The translations under genes and the position numbers were made by a program. From contig CP143625.1 of assembly GCA_036362785.1 (NCBI GenBank), forward strand, positions 683,401-747,400: a stretch of DNA of 64,000 bases, given 5' to 3'. Shown here piece by piece: positions 51,212 through 63,607 of this stretch. This stretch comes from a beta proteobacterium MWH-UniP1 (GTDB lineage: Bacteria > Pseudomonadota > Gammaproteobacteria > Burkholderiales > Burkholderiaceae_A). The notes beneath the pieces are model-generated. The model saw nothing but the letters and a program-made list of their open reading frames with translations, had not been told where the DNA came from and did no database searches. Every line of letters starts with the position of its first letter. Within the stretch, counting starts at the first letter, position 1.

Positions 51212-52105
51212 TTGAATTTCAATCAGTGGGCCTCGGAATCCCGTAGCCGTATCGAATCTCTTTTGGCCGCAGAGCTGGCCAAGCGTAAGCCCCTGGCCGA
51301 TGGCCGTGGCGATCATCGGCTTTTTGATGCCATGGCCTATGGCGTGTTGGGCGGTGGTAAACGCATTCGGGCCTTACTTGCGATTGCGGCCGGCGAAGCC
51401 GTGGGCGCCCCCACGGCCTGGTGCGACACGGTTGGGGCTGCAATAGAGTGTGTCCATGCCTTTTCATTGGTCCATGACGACATGCCCTGCATGGACGACG
51501 ACGCCCTGCGGCGCGGCCAGCCCACCGTTCATGTGAAGTACGGCCAGGCTCAGGCCCTGCTGGTGGGCGATGCCCTGCAGACCCTGGGCTTTGAGCTTCT
51601 GGCAGAAATTCCTGCCCCGGCAAGTACCGTGGTCGGGCTGGTGGCCGGGCTGGCCAAAGCCACGGGCCTGCAAGGCATGGCTGGCGGCCAGGCAGTCGAC
51701 ATCGAGGCTGTGGGCCTGCCCATGAATCAGCAGCAGTTAGAGGCCATGCATGCACTTAAAACCGGTGCCCTGATCTCGGCAGCCGTCGAGATGGGCGCCG
51801 CCTGTGGCAGCCCGACGCCCGCCCAGGCCCAGGCATTGAAGCGCTATGCGGCCCTGGTGGGCCTGGCCTTTCAGGTGGCTGACGATGTGCTGGATGTTTC
51901 GGCCGATGCCCAGACCCTGGGCAAGACGCCAGGCAAAGATGCTGCGGCCAATAAGCCCACTTTTGTCGCTTTACTTGGCTTAACCGGCGCACAGGATTAC
52001 GCTAGGGCTTTGCATGACCAAGCCATTGCCGCCCTTGGCCCCTTAGGGGCTCAGGCCAAGAGACTCGAAGATCTTGCCAATGCATTGGTCGAACGCACAC
52101 ATTAG
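51212..52105 (+). CDS. ispA: (2E,6E)-farnesyl diphosphate synthase
   Basis: A 297-residue trans-prenyltransferase. The first Asp-rich motif DDMPCMDDD and the second, VADDVLDVSAD, are visible, as is GGGKRIRALL near the start. It makes farnesyl diphosphate from dimethylallyl and isopentenyl diphosphates. The start is TTG at 51212 with AAGGAATAA before it. It links xseB and dxs. Confidence 0.95.
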   Translation: MNFNQWASESRSRIESLLAAELAKRKPLADGRGDHRLFDAMAYGVLGGGKRIRALLAIAAGEAVGAPTAWCDTVGAAIECVHAFSLVHDDMPCMDDDALRRGQPTVHVKYGQAQALLVGDALQTLGFELLAEIPAPASTVVGLVAGLAKATGLQGMAGGQAVDIEAVGLPMNQQQLEAMHALKTGALISAAVEMGAACGSPTPAQAQALKRYAALVGLAFQVADDVLDVSADAQTLGKTPGKDAAANKPTFVALLGLTGAQDYARALHDQAIAALGPLGAQAKRLEDLANALVERTH

Positions 52106-52120
52106 AAAGAGCATCAGGGA

Positions 52121-54043
52121 ATGGATTCACAACAGTCACTTTTAAATTCGGTCAATTCACCCGCTGATGTCCGGGCGTTGGACCGCCGGCAGTTGAATCA
52201 GCTTTCGCAAGAGCTACGCGAGTTTTTGCTGAACTCTGTCTCGGCCACCGGTGGCCACCTGTCTTCTAACCTGGGCACGGTGGAACTCACAGTCGCCCTG
52301 CACCATGTGTTTAAGTTTCCTTATGACCGATTGGTCTGGGACGTGGGCCATCAGAGTTACCCCCACAAAATTCTGACGGGCCGTCGTGATCAGATGCCCA
52401 CGCTGCGTCAGTTAAATGGCATTTCTGGTTTTCCAAAGCGTAGTGAGAGTGAGTACGATCACTTTGGCACGGCTCATTCATCCACATCGATTTCGGCAGT
52501 GTTGGGCATGGCGGTGGCTTCCAAAATCAAAGGCGAACACCTTGGCCCCGAGCGCCGCCGCCATATTGCCGTGATTGGTGATGGCGCCATGAGTGGTGGC
52601 ATGGCCTTTGAAGCGCTGAACAATGGTGGCCTAGATACCGAACTCGATTTGTTGGTGATTCTGAACGACAACGATATGTCGATCTCGCGGCCTGTGGGCG
52701 CGCTGAGCAACTACCTGACACGGCTGTTGTCGGGCCGCTTTTATCGTTCCGCCCGTGAACTGGGCAAGCAGGTCCTGGGCGCGATTCCGCCTGTGTTGGA
52801 ATTTGCCAAGCGGTTTGAGGGCCATGCGAAAGGCATGCTGATGCCCAGCACGCTGTTTGAAGAGCTCGGCTTTAATTATGTAGGCCCCATTGATGGCCAT
52901 GATTTAGACGCATTAATTCCCACGCTTCAGAATCTGCGCGGCCTAAAAGGCGCCCATTTTCTGCATGTGATTACCCGCAAAGGCCAGGGCTATCGCCAGG
53001 CCGAAGCCGATCCGATTCTGTACCACGGGCCCGGTAAATTCGACCCAGAAGTCGGCATCACACCAAAGGGCGGCGCCAAACCAACGTACTCCCAGATTTT
53101 TGGTAAGTGGCTCTGCGATGTGGCGCAAAAAGACCCACGTGTGGTGGCGATTACGCCTGCCATGTGTGAAGGCTCGGGCATGCAAGACTTTGCAGCACGT
53201 TTTCCTGCACGCTACTTTGATGTGGGGATTGCTGAGCAGCACTCGGTGACGTTTGCAGCGGGTATTGCCTGCGAGGGTCAACGGCCTGTGCTTGCGATCT
53301 ACTCAACCTTCTTGCAGCGTGGCTATGACCAGCTGATTCACGATGTGGCCCTGCAGAATCTGCCGGTCTTATTTGCGATTGATCGTGCTGGTCTGGTGGG
53401 TGCCGATGGCGCCACCCATGCCGGTGTGTTTGATGTGGCCTTTATGCGTTGCGTGCCCAATATGGTGATCATGGCGCCCAAAGATGAGCTGGAGTGCCGC
53501 AAGATGCTCAACACCGGCCTGACGATCGATGGCCCAAGTGCCGTGCGTTACCCCCGTGGTTCTGGCACGGGTGTCGATGCCACCGACACGTTTGAAACCC
53601 TGCCCATTGGCCAGGCAGAGGTGTTGCGTGAAATTCAAAAACCAATTCCGAAGCAGCGCATTGCCATCTTGGCCTTTGGCTCCATGGTGGCCCCTGCGTT
53701 GGTGGCCGGTGATGCCTTGGACGCCACGGTGGTGAATATGCGCTTTATCAAGCCGCTCGATATGGCCATGGTGGAAAAAATCGCCAAGACCCATGACCTG
53801 ATTGTGACGGTGGAAGAACACGTGATTGCGGGTGGTGCAGGTTCGGCCTGTGCCGAGGCCCTGGTGGCGCTGGGCGATGCCATTCCCATGGTGCCAATCT
53901 TCCATCTGGGCCTGCCGGACCGGTTCATTGACCACGGCGATCACCAGAAGTTGCTATCAATTGAGGGGCTAGACGCTAAGGGTATTGAGGCCTCGATTCG
54001 TAGCAAAATGGTGGCCCCTGTTGCCTTGAAAGCTGTTTCATGA
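52121..54043 (+). CDS. dxs: 1-deoxy-D-xylulose-5-phosphate synthase
   Basis: A 640-residue thiamine-diphosphate enzyme, the first step of the MEP isoprenoid pathway. [17 protein letters not shown], the ThDP motif [15 protein letters not shown] and the transketolase-like pyrimidine and C-terminal domains are in order. It supplies precursors used by the adjacent IspA. The last 4 bases overlap the folE2 start (ATGA). Confidence 0.98.
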   Translation: MDSQQSLLNSVNSPADVRALDRRQLNQLSQELREFLLNSVSATGGHLSSNLGTVELTVALHHVFKFPYDRLVWDVGHQSYPHKILTGRRDQMPTLRQLNGISGFPKRSESEYDHFGTAHSSTSISAVLGMAVASKIKGEHLGPERRRHIAVIGDGAMSGGMAFEALNNGGLDTELDLLVILNDNDMSISRPVGALSNYLTRLLSGRFYRSARELGKQVLGAIPPVLEFAKRFEGHAKGMLMPSTLFEELGFNYVGPIDGHDLDALIPTLQNLRGLKGAHFLHVITRKGQGYRQAEADPILYHGPGKFDPEVGITPKGGAKPTYSQIFGKWLCDVAQKDPRVVAITPAMCEGSGMQDFAARFPARYFDVGIAEQHSVTFAAGIACEGQRPVLAIYSTFLQRGYDQLIHDVALQNLPVLFAIDRAGLVGADGATHAGVFDVAFMRCVPNMVIMAPKDELECRKMLNTGLTIDGPSAVRYPRGSGTGVDATDTFETLPIGQAEVLREIQKPIPKQRIAILAFGSMVAPALVAGDALDATVVNMRFIKPLDMAMVEKIAKTHDLIVTVEEHVIAGGAGSACAEALVALGDAIPMVPIFHLGLPDRFIDHGDHQKLLSIEGLDAKGIEASIRSKMVAPVALKAVS

Positions 54044-54861
54044 ATTCTCCTGGTATGCCGCCACTTGCTCCGTCCACCCCAATGCCCGATGTGCAGGGCT
54101 CGATTGATCACCGAAACCTGGCGATTGAGCAGGTGGGCGTGCGCGGTGTGCGCTACCCCGTGTTGATTTCCTGTGCCGACGGTTCTACCGAAGCATCCGT
54201 GGGGGAATTTAGCTTAAGTGTTGGCCTGCCTGCTGATCAAAAGGGCACCCATATGTCCCGTTTTGTCGAGCTCTTGGAGTCGATGAATCGCCAGGGCATG
54301 GCACTGTCCGCCCAGGCCATGCGTGCCTTGTTGCAAGACATGCTCACGCGCTTAAATGCAGCCACGGGAAAAATTGATGTTGCCTTGCCATTTTTCATGA
54401 TGAAGACAGCGCCTGTGAGCGGTGTGCAAAGCATGATGGACTATCGCTGCCGTTGGGTGGCTGAGCAGCACGCGGCAGGCACGCAGATCTCTTGCGAAGT
54501 GAAGGTACCGGTAAAAAGCCTGTGCCCGTGTTCGAAAGAGATCTCGGAATATGGCGCCCACAACCAGCGCTCCGAGGTCACGGTGATGGTTCGGCTTGAA
54601 GGGTCAACTGATCTGGCCGTAGAGTCTTTGGTGCGGACCATCGAGGCCCAAGCCTCTTGCGAGCTTTGGGGGTTGTTGAAGCGGCCCGATGAAAAGTACG
54701 TCACTGAACGGGCCTATGACAACCCAAAGTTTGTGGAAGACTTGGTCCGTGATGTGGCCACGGCCGTAAAAGCGATTCCGGGTGTGATTGGCTTTGAAGT
54801 GGAGGCCGAGAACTTCGAATCGATCCACAACCACTCGGCCTGGGCGCGGATCGTTTCCTGA
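54040..54861 (+). CDS. folE2: GTP cyclohydrolase I, type IB (FolE2)
   Basis: A 273-residue enzyme that starts tetrahydrofolate (and queuosine) synthesis from [21 protein letters not shown] carries the catalytic/metal Cys of the type IB family, which works with metals other than zinc and often helps under zinc or oxidative stress. It begins inside the dxs stop. It converges directly with yajQ, whose stop is adjacent. Confidence 0.95.
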   Translation: MNSPGMPPLAPSTPMPDVQGSIDHRNLAIEQVGVRGVRYPVLISCADGSTEASVGEFSLSVGLPADQKGTHMSRFVELLESMNRQGMALSAQAMRALLQDMLTRLNAATGKIDVALPFFMMKTAPVSGVQSMMDYRCRWVAEQHAAGTQISCEVKVPVKSLCPCSKEISEYGAHNQRSEVTVMVRLEGSTDLAVESLVRTIEAQASCELWGLLKRPDEKYVTERAYDNPKFVEDLVRDVATAVKAIPGVIGFEVEAENFESIHNHSAWARIVS

Positions 54862-55347
54862 TCAGTCGCGAAAGTTTCCGAAATTTAACGGCAGATCAGA
54901 AACTTCCTTTTTTAGTAGTGCAATGGCGGCCTGCAGGTCGTCCCGCTTATTGCCGGTAACCCGCACCGCATCCCCCTGAATCGAGGCCTGGACTTTCATC
55001 TTGCTGTCTTTGATGATGCGCACGATTTTCTTGGCGTCATCGCCCGCAATGCCGTGGCGCACCTTGATCACCTGCTTGACCTTGTCGCCACCGATCTTTT
55101 CAATCGTGCCGATATCCAGAAAGCGCACGTCCACACCGCGTTTGGCGCACTTGGCCACCAGCACGTCGCGAACTTGGCCGACCTGAAAATCGCTGTCGGC
55201 ATAGACCGTTAATTCACGATCTTTTTGTTCGACCTTGGCACTCGAGCCCTTGAAGTCAAAACGGGTGCTGACTTCTTTGCTGGTCTGGTCCACCGCATTG
55301 CGAAGTTCAGCCATATCGGCTTCTAAGGTTGCGTCAAAGGATGGCAT
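54862..55347 (-). CDS. YajQ-family nucleotide-binding protein
   Basis: A 161-residue protein. [21 protein letters not shown] and the repeated ferredoxin-like domains ([28 protein letters not shown]) are typical of YajQ. Relatives bind c-di-GMP (Xanthomonas) or nucleic acids. The ATG at 55347 is supported by AAGGAGCG. It lies 10 bp after argG on the same strand. Confidence 0.94.
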   Translation of the reverse strand: MPSFDATLEADMAELRNAVDQTSKEVSTRFDFKGSSAKVEQKDRELTVYADSDFQVGQVRDVLVAKCAKRGVDVRFLDIGTIEKIGGDKVKQVIKVRHGIAGDDAKKIVRIIKDSKMKVQASIQGDAVRVTGNKRDDLQAAIALLKKEVSDLPLNFGNFRD

Positions 55348-55357
55348 CTGGCGCTCC

Positions 55358-56653
55358 TTATTTGGTTTTTTTGCGGGTGGCGGCCTTGTCTGCCGCAATC
55401 CGCATACGCAGGGCGTTCAGCTTGATAAAGCCGCCGGCATCGGCCTGGTTATAGGCGCCGCCGTCGTCATCAAAGGTCGAGATCTTGGCATCAAAGAGTG
55501 AGTTCTTAGAACTGCGGCCCACCACCGTGACGGTGCCTTTGTAGAGTTTTAGGCGGACCGTGCCGTTGACATTGGTCTGGGTGTGGTCGATTAAGGTCTG
55601 CAGTGCAATCCGCTCGGGCGACCACCAATAGCCGTTATAGACCAGGCTGGCATAGCGTGGCATGAGATCGTCTTTTAAGTGGGCCACTTCACGGTCAAGC
55701 GTTAAAGACTCAATGGCGCGGTGGGCGCGCAGCAAGATGGTGCCGCCCGGAGTTTCATAGCAGCCACGGGACTTCATGCCCACGTAACGGTTTTCCACCA
55801 AGTCGAGCCGACCGATGCCGTGTTTGCCACCCAATTCATTGAGCTTAATTAAGAGCTCGTGGGCCTTCATTTTTTTGCCGTTAATGGCGACCAAGTCACC
55901 CTTGGCAAATTCCAGCTCGATCACCTCTGGCTTGTTCGGTGCCTTTTCAACGGGCACGGTTAAGCGCCACATGCCTTGTGCGGGCGGCTCACGATTCGGG
56001 TCTTCCAGCACGCCGCCCTCGTAAGAAATGTGCAGCAGGTTGGCGTCCATCGAGAAGGGGGCCTCGCCCTTGCGTTTTTTGTAGTCGACCGGAATGCCGT
56101 GTTGATCGGCATAAGCCAGCAGCTTGTCACGTGAGAGCAGATCCCACTCGCGCCACGGAGCGATGACCTTGATGCCGGGCATGAGTGCATAAGCGCCCAA
56201 TTCAAAACGGACCTGGTCGTTGCCCTTGCCGGTGGCACCGTGCGAAATCGCATCGGCACCTTCTTTTTTCGCAATGTCGATGAGCCGCTTGGCGATCAAG
56301 GGCCGGGCAATCGATGTGCCCAACAGGTATTCACCCTCATAAACCGTGTTGGCGCGGAACATGGGGAAGACAAAGTCGCGAACGAACTCTTCGCGCAAGT
56401 CTTCGATATAGATTTTTTTGATGCCGAATTGCTTTGCTTTTTTGCGCGCAGGCTCAAGCTCTTCACCCTGACCAATGTCGGCAGTAAAGGTGATGACTTC
56501 GCAGTCGTACTCGTCTTGCAGCCACTTCAAAATGACCGATGTGTCCAGGCCACCGGAATAGGCCAAGACAACTTTTTTAACTGTTTTTTTCTTGGTGGTA
56601 GCAGCAGGGGATTGTGCTTTAGGGGCCTTGGTGGCGCGGGTTTTAGTGTTCAT
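55358..56653 (-). CDS. argG: Argininosuccinate synthase, with Lys/Thr-rich N-terminal extension
   Basis: An enzyme of 431 residues that joins citrulline and aspartate. The PP-loop motif [18 protein letters not shown] begins only near residue 28; the extra N-terminus is rich in Lys, Thr and Ala ([13 protein letters not shown]). Other conserved segments include [18 protein letters not shown] and [14 protein letters not shown]. The ATG at 56653 lacks a clear ribosome binding site. Internal starts just before [10 protein letters not shown] are not ATG or GTG, so the extension is probably real. It lies downstream of argD-argF on the same strand. Confidence 0.95.
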   Translation of the reverse strand: MNTKTRATKAPKAQSPAATTKKKTVKKVVLAYSGGLDTSVILKWLQDEYDCEVITFTADIGQGEELEPARKKAKQFGIKKIYIEDLREEFVRDFVFPMFRANTVYEGEYLLGTSIARPLIAKRLIDIAKKEGADAISHGATGKGNDQVRFELGAYALMPGIKVIAPWREWDLLSRDKLLAYADQHGIPVDYKKRKGEAPFSMDANLLHISYEGGVLEDPNREPPAQGMWRLTVPVEKAPNKPEVIELEFAKGDLVAINGKKMKAHELLIKLNELGGKHGIGRLDLVENRYVGMKSRGCYETPGGTILLRAHRAIESLTLDREVAHLKDDLMPRYASLVYNGYWWSPERIALQTLIDHTQTNVNGTVRLKLYKGTVTVVGRSSKNSLFDAKISTFDDDGGAYNQADAGGFIKLNALRMRIAADKAATRKKTK

Positions 56654-56799
56654 GCGAGTCACGATCTCAGTGAAATGGCGTTAGACAAAAGACAGCTTGT
56701 AATTATCGCGCTTTCTAGGACGCAAATCTTGGTGCCTGACGAGTGCGTTGCCCGCCCAGGCTGCAAAGCGCAGGCCCGGGGCAGCCGGCGCTTTGTGGC

Positions 56800-57723
56800 T
56801 TAGTCGCGAAGACGGCCAAGCAGCAGAAATTCCATCAGGGCTTTTTGGGCATGCAGCCGGTTTTCGGCCTCGTCCCAGACCACGGATTGCGGGCCATCGA
56901 TCACGCCGGCCGAGACTTCTTCGCCACGGTGGGCGGGCAGGCAGTGCATAAAAACCGCCTGTGGGTCAGCAATGCGCATCATGTCTTCATCGACCATCCA
57001 GTCGGCAAAGTCTTTCAGCCGTGCCTCGTTTTCGGCCTCAAATCCCATGGATGTCCAGACATCGGTCGTGACCAAATGGGCGCCTTTGGCGGCTTCCATG
57101 GGGTCGGCAAATTGCTCGAAGTGGCCGTTAGAAAAAAGCCCGGCACGTTCGGGTTCGACTTCATAGCCCGGCGGTGTAGAGACCCGGACCTGAAAATCTA
57201 GCACTTCAGCAGCCTGCAACCAGGTGTTGCAAACGTTATTTGAGTCTCCAATCCAGGCGACTGTTTTTCCCTGAATCGAGCCACGGTGTTCGATATAGGT
57301 AAAGATGTCGGCCAGAATCTGGCAGGGGTGGTATTCGTTGGTCAGGCCATTGATCACGGGCACCCGAGATTTGGCGGCAAACTTTTCCACCATGGTCTGC
57401 TCAAAGGTGCGAATCATGACCAGGTCGCACATGCGTGAAATCACCTGGGCAGAGTCTTCGACCGGTTCGCCACGACCCAGCTGTGTGTCGCGGGTGTTCA
57501 GATAAATGGCCGCACCGCCCAATTGATGCATGCCCGCCTCAAACGAGAGCCGCGTGCGGGTCGATGCTTTTTCAAACACCATGACCAGGGTCCGGTCTTG
57601 GAGTGGCATATGCCGCACATAGCGCTTAAAGCGGTCTTTGATGATCTTGGCACGCGAAAACAGATACTCGATGTCATCTTTCGAGAAATCTTTAAATTGC
57701 AGGAAGTGGCGCAATTCGGTCAT
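56800..57723 (-). CDS. argF: Ornithine carbamoyltransferase
   Basis: A 307-residue enzyme that makes citrulline from ornithine and carbamoyl phosphate. The carbamoyl-phosphate motif ASTRTRLSFEAGM, HPCQILADI and the ornithine-binding HCLPAHRGEEV are all present. The ATG overlaps the argD stop by 4 bases (ATGA). A 146-bp gap separates it from argG. Confidence 0.98.
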   Translation of the reverse strand: MTELRHFLQFKDFSKDDIEYLFSRAKIIKDRFKRYVRHMPLQDRTLVMVFEKASTRTRLSFEAGMHQLGGAAIYLNTRDTQLGRGEPVEDSAQVISRMCDLVMIRTFEQTMVEKFAAKSRVPVINGLTNEYHPCQILADIFTYIEHRGSIQGKTVAWIGDSNNVCNTWLQAAEVLDFQVRVSTPPGYEVEPERAGLFSNGHFEQFADPMEAAKGAHLVTTDVWTSMGFEAENEARLKDFADWMVDEDMMRIADPQAVFMHCLPAHRGEEVSAGVIDGPQSVVWDEAENRLHAQKALMEFLLLGRLRD

Positions 57724-58913
57724 TGGCTGCCCCCTGTTAAAAATTGCCGCACGATGGGCGCAAGCCGGTTCACGATTTCTTCGGCCTCTTGGGCATTGAT
57801 GGTGAGCGCGGGCAGCAGGCGAATCACGCTATCGGCCGTGACATTGAGCAGCAGCCCCGCATTACGCGCTAAGCCAACAATCTCACCGCAGGGGCGATCC
57901 AACTCAATGCCCATCATCAGGCCATGGCCACGAATTTCTTTCACACCGGCTACGCCCGCAAAGGCTGCGTTAAAACCGTCAAGCATTTGTTTGCCACGGG
58001 CGCTGGCATTGTTGAGCAACTGCTCAGACTCAATGGCGCGAATTGTTTCAAGCCCTGCCCGCATGGCCAGGGGATTGCCGCCAAAGGTGGTGCCATGGTT
58101 GCCCGGCTGAAACACGCTTGCTGCAGCACCGTGGGCCACGACCGCGCCAATCGGCACACCAGAACCCAGCCCCTTGGCCAGGGGCATGACGTCTGGCGTG
58201 ATGCCGGCCCACTGGTGGGCAAACCACTTTCCGGTTCGGCCGATACCGCACTGGACTTCGTCCAACATCAACAGCCAATTTTTTTGAGTACAAAAATCGC
58301 GCAGCGCTTTTAAAAACGCAATCGTCGATGGGCGAATACCGCCTTCGCCTTGAATGGTCTCTAAAAAGACGGCACTAATGTCGGGGTGCCGTTCGGCCAT
58401 GCGACGAATGGATTCCATGTCATTCATGGGCACACGGACAAAGCCCTCGACCAGGGGCTCAAATCCTTTTTGAACTTTTTCGTTGCCGGTGGCCGACAGG
58501 GTGGCCAGTGACCGGCCATGAAAGGCCTTTTCAAACACAATCACTTTGGGCTGGGGAAAGCCGCGTTCGTGGCCATATTTACGGGCGATTTTGATGGCCG
58601 CCTCGTTGGCCTCAAGCCCAGAGTTACAGAAAAAGACATTGGTCATGCCCGATAGGCGCACGAGTTCTTGGGCGAGTTGGGCCTGCAGCGATACCTCGTA
58701 GAGGTTGGACGTGTGAATGAGCTTGCCAACCTGTTCTTGCAGCCCGCGGACCAACCCTGGGTGGGCATGGCCAAGGGTGTTGACCGCAATGCCCGACAGG
58801 GCATCAAGATATTTGCGGCCTTCCGTGTCCCAGAGCCAGACACCTTCCCCGTGGGTAAACGCCACCGGCTGGCGGGAATAGGTATTCATCAGGGCATGGG
58901 GTAAAGATGTCAT
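57720..58913 (-). CDS. argD: Acetylornithine aminotransferase
   Basis: A 397-residue class III PLP aminotransferase. LDEVQCGIGRTGKWFAHQ and the PLP-lysine segment MPLAKGLGSGVPIGA are visible, and FFCNSGLEANEAAIKIAR is typical of the arginine enzyme. It converts N-acetylglutamate semialdehyde to N-acetylornithine. First gene of argD-argF-argG; it is divergent from the DUF3579 gene over 75 bp. Confidence 0.95.
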   Translation of the reverse strand: MTSLPHALMNTYSRQPVAFTHGEGVWLWDTEGRKYLDALSGIAVNTLGHAHPGLVRGLQEQVGKLIHTSNLYEVSLQAQLAQELVRLSGMTNVFFCNSGLEANEAAIKIARKYGHERGFPQPKVIVFEKAFHGRSLATLSATGNEKVQKGFEPLVEGFVRVPMNDMESIRRMAERHPDISAVFLETIQGEGGIRPSTIAFLKALRDFCTQKNWLLMLDEVQCGIGRTGKWFAHQWAGITPDVMPLAKGLGSGVPIGAVVAHGAAASVFQPGNHGTTFGGNPLAMRAGLETIRAIESEQLLNNASARGKQMLDGFNAAFAGVAGVKEIRGHGLMMGIELDRPCGEIVGLARNAGLLLNVTADSVIRLLPALTINAQEAEEIVNRLAPIVRQFLTGGSQ

Positions 58914-58988
58914 GTCCGTACTCTTGAATTCTGATTGGGTGAGTCCGATAGAATACCTGTTTCGCTAGGGTTTGCCCTTGGAAGCAGC

Positions 58989-60763
<1,775 letters not shown>

Positions 60764-60767
<4 letters not shown>

Positions 60768-60997
60768 GCCTTGTCTTTCGCCTGCTTGGTGGTCGTGGCG
60801 TTGCCGCTGTCTGCCATTGGTGCTGTTTCGATTTTTTGCAACGTGATGGCACTGCTTTCTAAAAGATAGGGAATGCCATCGACAATTGGATAGGCGAGGC
60901 CGGCAGATTCACAGATCAAATAATTTCCACCTTTGCCCAGGGTGAGCGGTTCTTTGGTCTTGGGGCAGGCAAGAATTTCAAGCAGTTTGGAGTCCAT
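60764..60997 (-). CDS. Trm112 family protein
   Basis: A 77-residue protein: MDSKLLEILACPKTKEPLTL and LAYPIVDGIPYLLESSA are typical of the YcaR/Trm112 family. The C-terminal third is an Ala/Lys/Thr-rich tail. The usual second Cys-x2-Cys pair of zinc-binding members is reduced to CPKT. Its ATG lies within the end of lpxK, and the gene is always between lpxK and kdsB in related genomes. Confidence 0.9.
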
Positions 60998-62084
60998 GGA
61001 CAAACCTTGTTAAAAAATCATGATCAAGCTGCGCTTCCCGGCGCAGCGCCCAAATTGGAATGGCGCAGGATTGGGCCTGATTGAAAAACTTTACCGCATC
61101 TTTTTCAGTCATGAGCACCAGATCGTAATTCTGTGTTTCCCATTTTGCCTGCACGTGCTCGATGGTTCTGGGGTCGTGATCTTCGAGCGCCAGGGTGTCG
61201 CATGACAGGCCAAGGTCGGACAGTGTTTTAAAAAACCGTGCAGGCACTGCGATTCCGGCGGTGGCCAGAACGCGCCGATTGCGGAATTTTTCAATACCGG
61301 CTGCGAGTCCCAACCACTGGCCCGGCGTTGACCATGCCTGTAGCGGTACCCAGGCCGCATTGCGCTGAGACAGATGCCCGCAGTGTTGGGGAAGGGCATG
61401 CAAGAACGTATGCGCATCAGGACGTATGCCAAAGCCGTTATCGATCCAGGCACTGAATCGGTTCAGGTCCCCAATGGGTTCACGCAGTGGGCCCAGGGGC
61501 AGGCAGTGGCCGTTGCCAAAGCCGCGATCATCTAAGACCAAGACACTGACATCGACGGCAAGCGTGGACTGCTGCAGGCCGTCATCAAGCAGCACGACCT
61601 GCAGGTCGGGATGACGGGCTTTTAATGCCTGCGCCCCCTGTAATCGGTTTTTGCCAACGGCAATCGGCAGTTGGGTGCGCCAGGCCAATAGCCAGGCCTC
61701 GTCGCCAATCAGGCTGGCTGGGGTCTGGCCAAGTTCGCTGGGATCGATTACACGGCTGGGCTGGTGTTCGGCGGCCGAGCGATACCCCCGGGTGACAATG
61801 CCACAGCGCAGCCCAGATTCTTTTAGCCCCTGGGCAAGCCCAATGACACAGGGGGTTTTTCCGGCACCGCCCACGATCAGGTTGCCGACGGCAACCACCC
61901 GAAGCCCCGGTACCGATTGGGGCGGCGCCAAAAGCTTTAGATAGGCCCGGCGCAGTGCCAAGATTCCGCGGTAAAGCAGGCTTGCCATCCAGAGCAGCGC
62001 CCGCTGCGGCCAGGCCAGCACGGGCTGATCGCTAAACCATTGCTGAAACAGGCGGCCGTTGCGATTATTGGTGACAGGGGGCAT
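60978..62084 (-). CDS. lpxK: Tetraacyldisaccharide 4'-kinase
   Basis: A 368-residue membrane-associated kinase of lipid A synthesis. An N-terminal hydrophobic helix (ALLWMASLLYRGILALRRAYL) precedes the P-loop VGNLIVGGAGKTP, followed by DDGLQQ and the segment LMTEKDAVKF. The ATG at 62084 gives the usual N-terminus; the open frame continues upstream but without a likely start. Its end overlaps trm112 by 20 bases. Confidence 0.95.
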   Translation of the reverse strand: MPPVTNNRNGRLFQQWFSDQPVLAWPQRALLWMASLLYRGILALRRAYLKLLAPPQSVPGLRVVAVGNLIVGGAGKTPCVIGLAQGLKESGLRCGIVTRGYRSAAEHQPSRVIDPSELGQTPASLIGDEAWLLAWRTQLPIAVGKNRLQGAQALKARHPDLQVVLLDDGLQQSTLAVDVSVLVLDDRGFGNGHCLPLGPLREPIGDLNRFSAWIDNGFGIRPDAHTFLHALPQHCGHLSQRNAAWVPLQAWSTPGQWLGLAAGIEKFRNRRVLATAGIAVPARFFKTLSDLGLSCDTLALEDHDPRTIEHVQAKWETQNYDLVLMTEKDAVKFFNQAQSCAIPIWALRREAQLDHDFLTRFVHGLQTA

Positions 62085-62361
62085 GGGCTTGTGGATAAGG
62101 CTGTGGAAACTTCGGAAGTTGAGAGAATAAGCGCATCTAATTGATCTGGTCGAATTTTGAATTTGTCTAGGCCAGACCTTTCGGTTTTTAAAAAAGTATT
62201 TACAAATCAATAAGTTATGCGAAAAACATTGGGCCTTCAGGATCTGATCGTGGTTTTGTCATCAAACTGCCCGCAAAGCCTTGCGTTGTGGACATCTTTT
62301 TCATGAGAGCCTTATTTTTTCGTAGTTTCACGGCTGTTTCACGGTGAAAGGCAGGTAGAAA
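62085..62361. other. Divergent intergenic region lpxK / xseA
   Basis: A 277-bp gap, AT-richer than the genes around it, that must hold the promoters of both operons. AAAGGCAGG before 62362 is the xseA ribosome binding site. A pair of TTTCACGG units lies at about 62326-62345. No RNA gene, palindrome copy or clear promoter could be named. Confidence 0.4.
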
Positions 62362-63561
62362 TTGTCGGTCCTGACGGTAGCAGAGCTGAATCGGGCGGTG
62401 GCGGCGAATCTAGAGCGCAGCTTTCCGCTGATGCGGGTGCGGGGCGAAATCGCCCAGCTGACTCGGGCGGCCAGTGGCCATTGGTATTTCTCGCTTCGAG
62501 ATGCCGCAGCCAGCGTGCGGGCCGTGATGTTCAAAGGCAAAAGCGCTGTGCTGGACTGGCAGCCCAAAGAAGGGGACCAGGTGGAGGTCGCGGCGGTCGT
62601 GACCTTGTACGAGCCCAGGGGGGATTTCCAGCTCCGTGTGGAGTCCATGGTGCGAAGCGGGCAGGGGGCGCTTTTCGAGGCCTTTCTGGCAAGAAAAGAA
62701 AAACTGGCCAAGGCTGGGCTTTTGGATGACGCCAGAAAAAGGCCCCTGCCAGAGTCAATGGCCTGCGTTGGCCTGGTGACCTCGCTGGGTGCGGCGGCCC
62801 TGCGCGATATCGTGGTCACGCTCACGCAAAGCGCCCCCAGGATTCGTCTGCGGCTCTATCCCTCTTTGGTCCAGGGCCAAGATGCACCGGCCATGCTGAT
62901 CTCACAACTCGCGCGGGCCGATCAAGACCCAGATGTAGACGTGATTCTCTTGGCCAGGGGTGGTGGCAGCCTGGAAGATCTCTGGGCCTTTAACGATGAA
63001 GGCCTGGCGATGGCGATTGTCCAATGCCGGCACCCGGTCATCGTGGGGGTTGGCCACGAGACCGATGTCACGATCGCCGATCTGGTGGCCGACTATCGGG
63101 CGGCCACCCCAACGGCCGCAGCACAGCGAATCGCTGCGCCGGATATCGCTGCGCGCCAACGGCTTGCCGAGTTTTCGCGGGCCAATGCCGTGATGATGCG
63201 TCGTCGCTGGGAGGCGGCTCAGCAGCGGCTTGACCTGTCGGTCCAGCGGCTAAGAAGCCCATCGGAGCGTCTGCGTGAGCGTGTTCAACGGGTTGCAGCG
63301 TTGGGCCTTGCCATGCGGGCCGCCATGTCGGCCAGGGCCGCTAATGCGCGTGCGATTGCCCAGCGGCAGGCAGCACAGCTCACAGCCCTTGATCCCACTG
63401 CAATCTTGCGCCGGGGTTATGCCATGGTCTTAGATGAGACCGCCTCGGTGGTGACCGATGCTGGCCGGGTCGCAGACGATCAGGCATTAAAGGTTCAATT
63501 ATCAAAAGGCCTGCTCGAAGTCCGGGTTCAGAAGCGCCATCTGCCCGACGATGCGGGATAA
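62362..63561 (+). CDS. xseA: Exodeoxyribonuclease VII large subunit
   Basis: A 399-residue nuclease subunit. The N-terminal OB fold (FPLMRVRGEIAQLTRAASGHWYF) leads to the catalytic domain with AALRDIV, ILLARGGGSLEDLW and VGHETDVTIADLVAD RAATPTAAA-type motifs, then a coiled-coil C-terminus. The start is TTG at 62362 with a good ribosome binding site (AAAGGCAGG). The small subunit gene xseB is 11 kb away at 50910. Confidence 0.95.
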   Translation: MSVLTVAELNRAVAANLERSFPLMRVRGEIAQLTRAASGHWYFSLRDAAASVRAVMFKGKSAVLDWQPKEGDQVEVAAVVTLYEPRGDFQLRVESMVRSGQGALFEAFLARKEKLAKAGLLDDARKRPLPESMACVGLVTSLGAAALRDIVVTLTQSAPRIRLRLYPSLVQGQDAPAMLISQLARADQDPDVDVILLARGGGSLEDLWAFNDEGLAMAIVQCRHPVIVGVGHETDVTIADLVADYRAATPTAAAQRIAAPDIAARQRLAEFSRANAVMMRRRWEAAQQRLDLSVQRLRSPSERLRERVQRVAALGLAMRAAMSARAANARAIAQRQAAQLTALDPTAILRRGYAMVLDETASVVTDAGRVADDQALKVQLSKGLLEVRVQKRHLPDDAG

Positions 63562-63607
63562 AATCCGTGGCTCTCTGACTGTCGGTCTACCCAAAGGATA
63601 ACGATCA

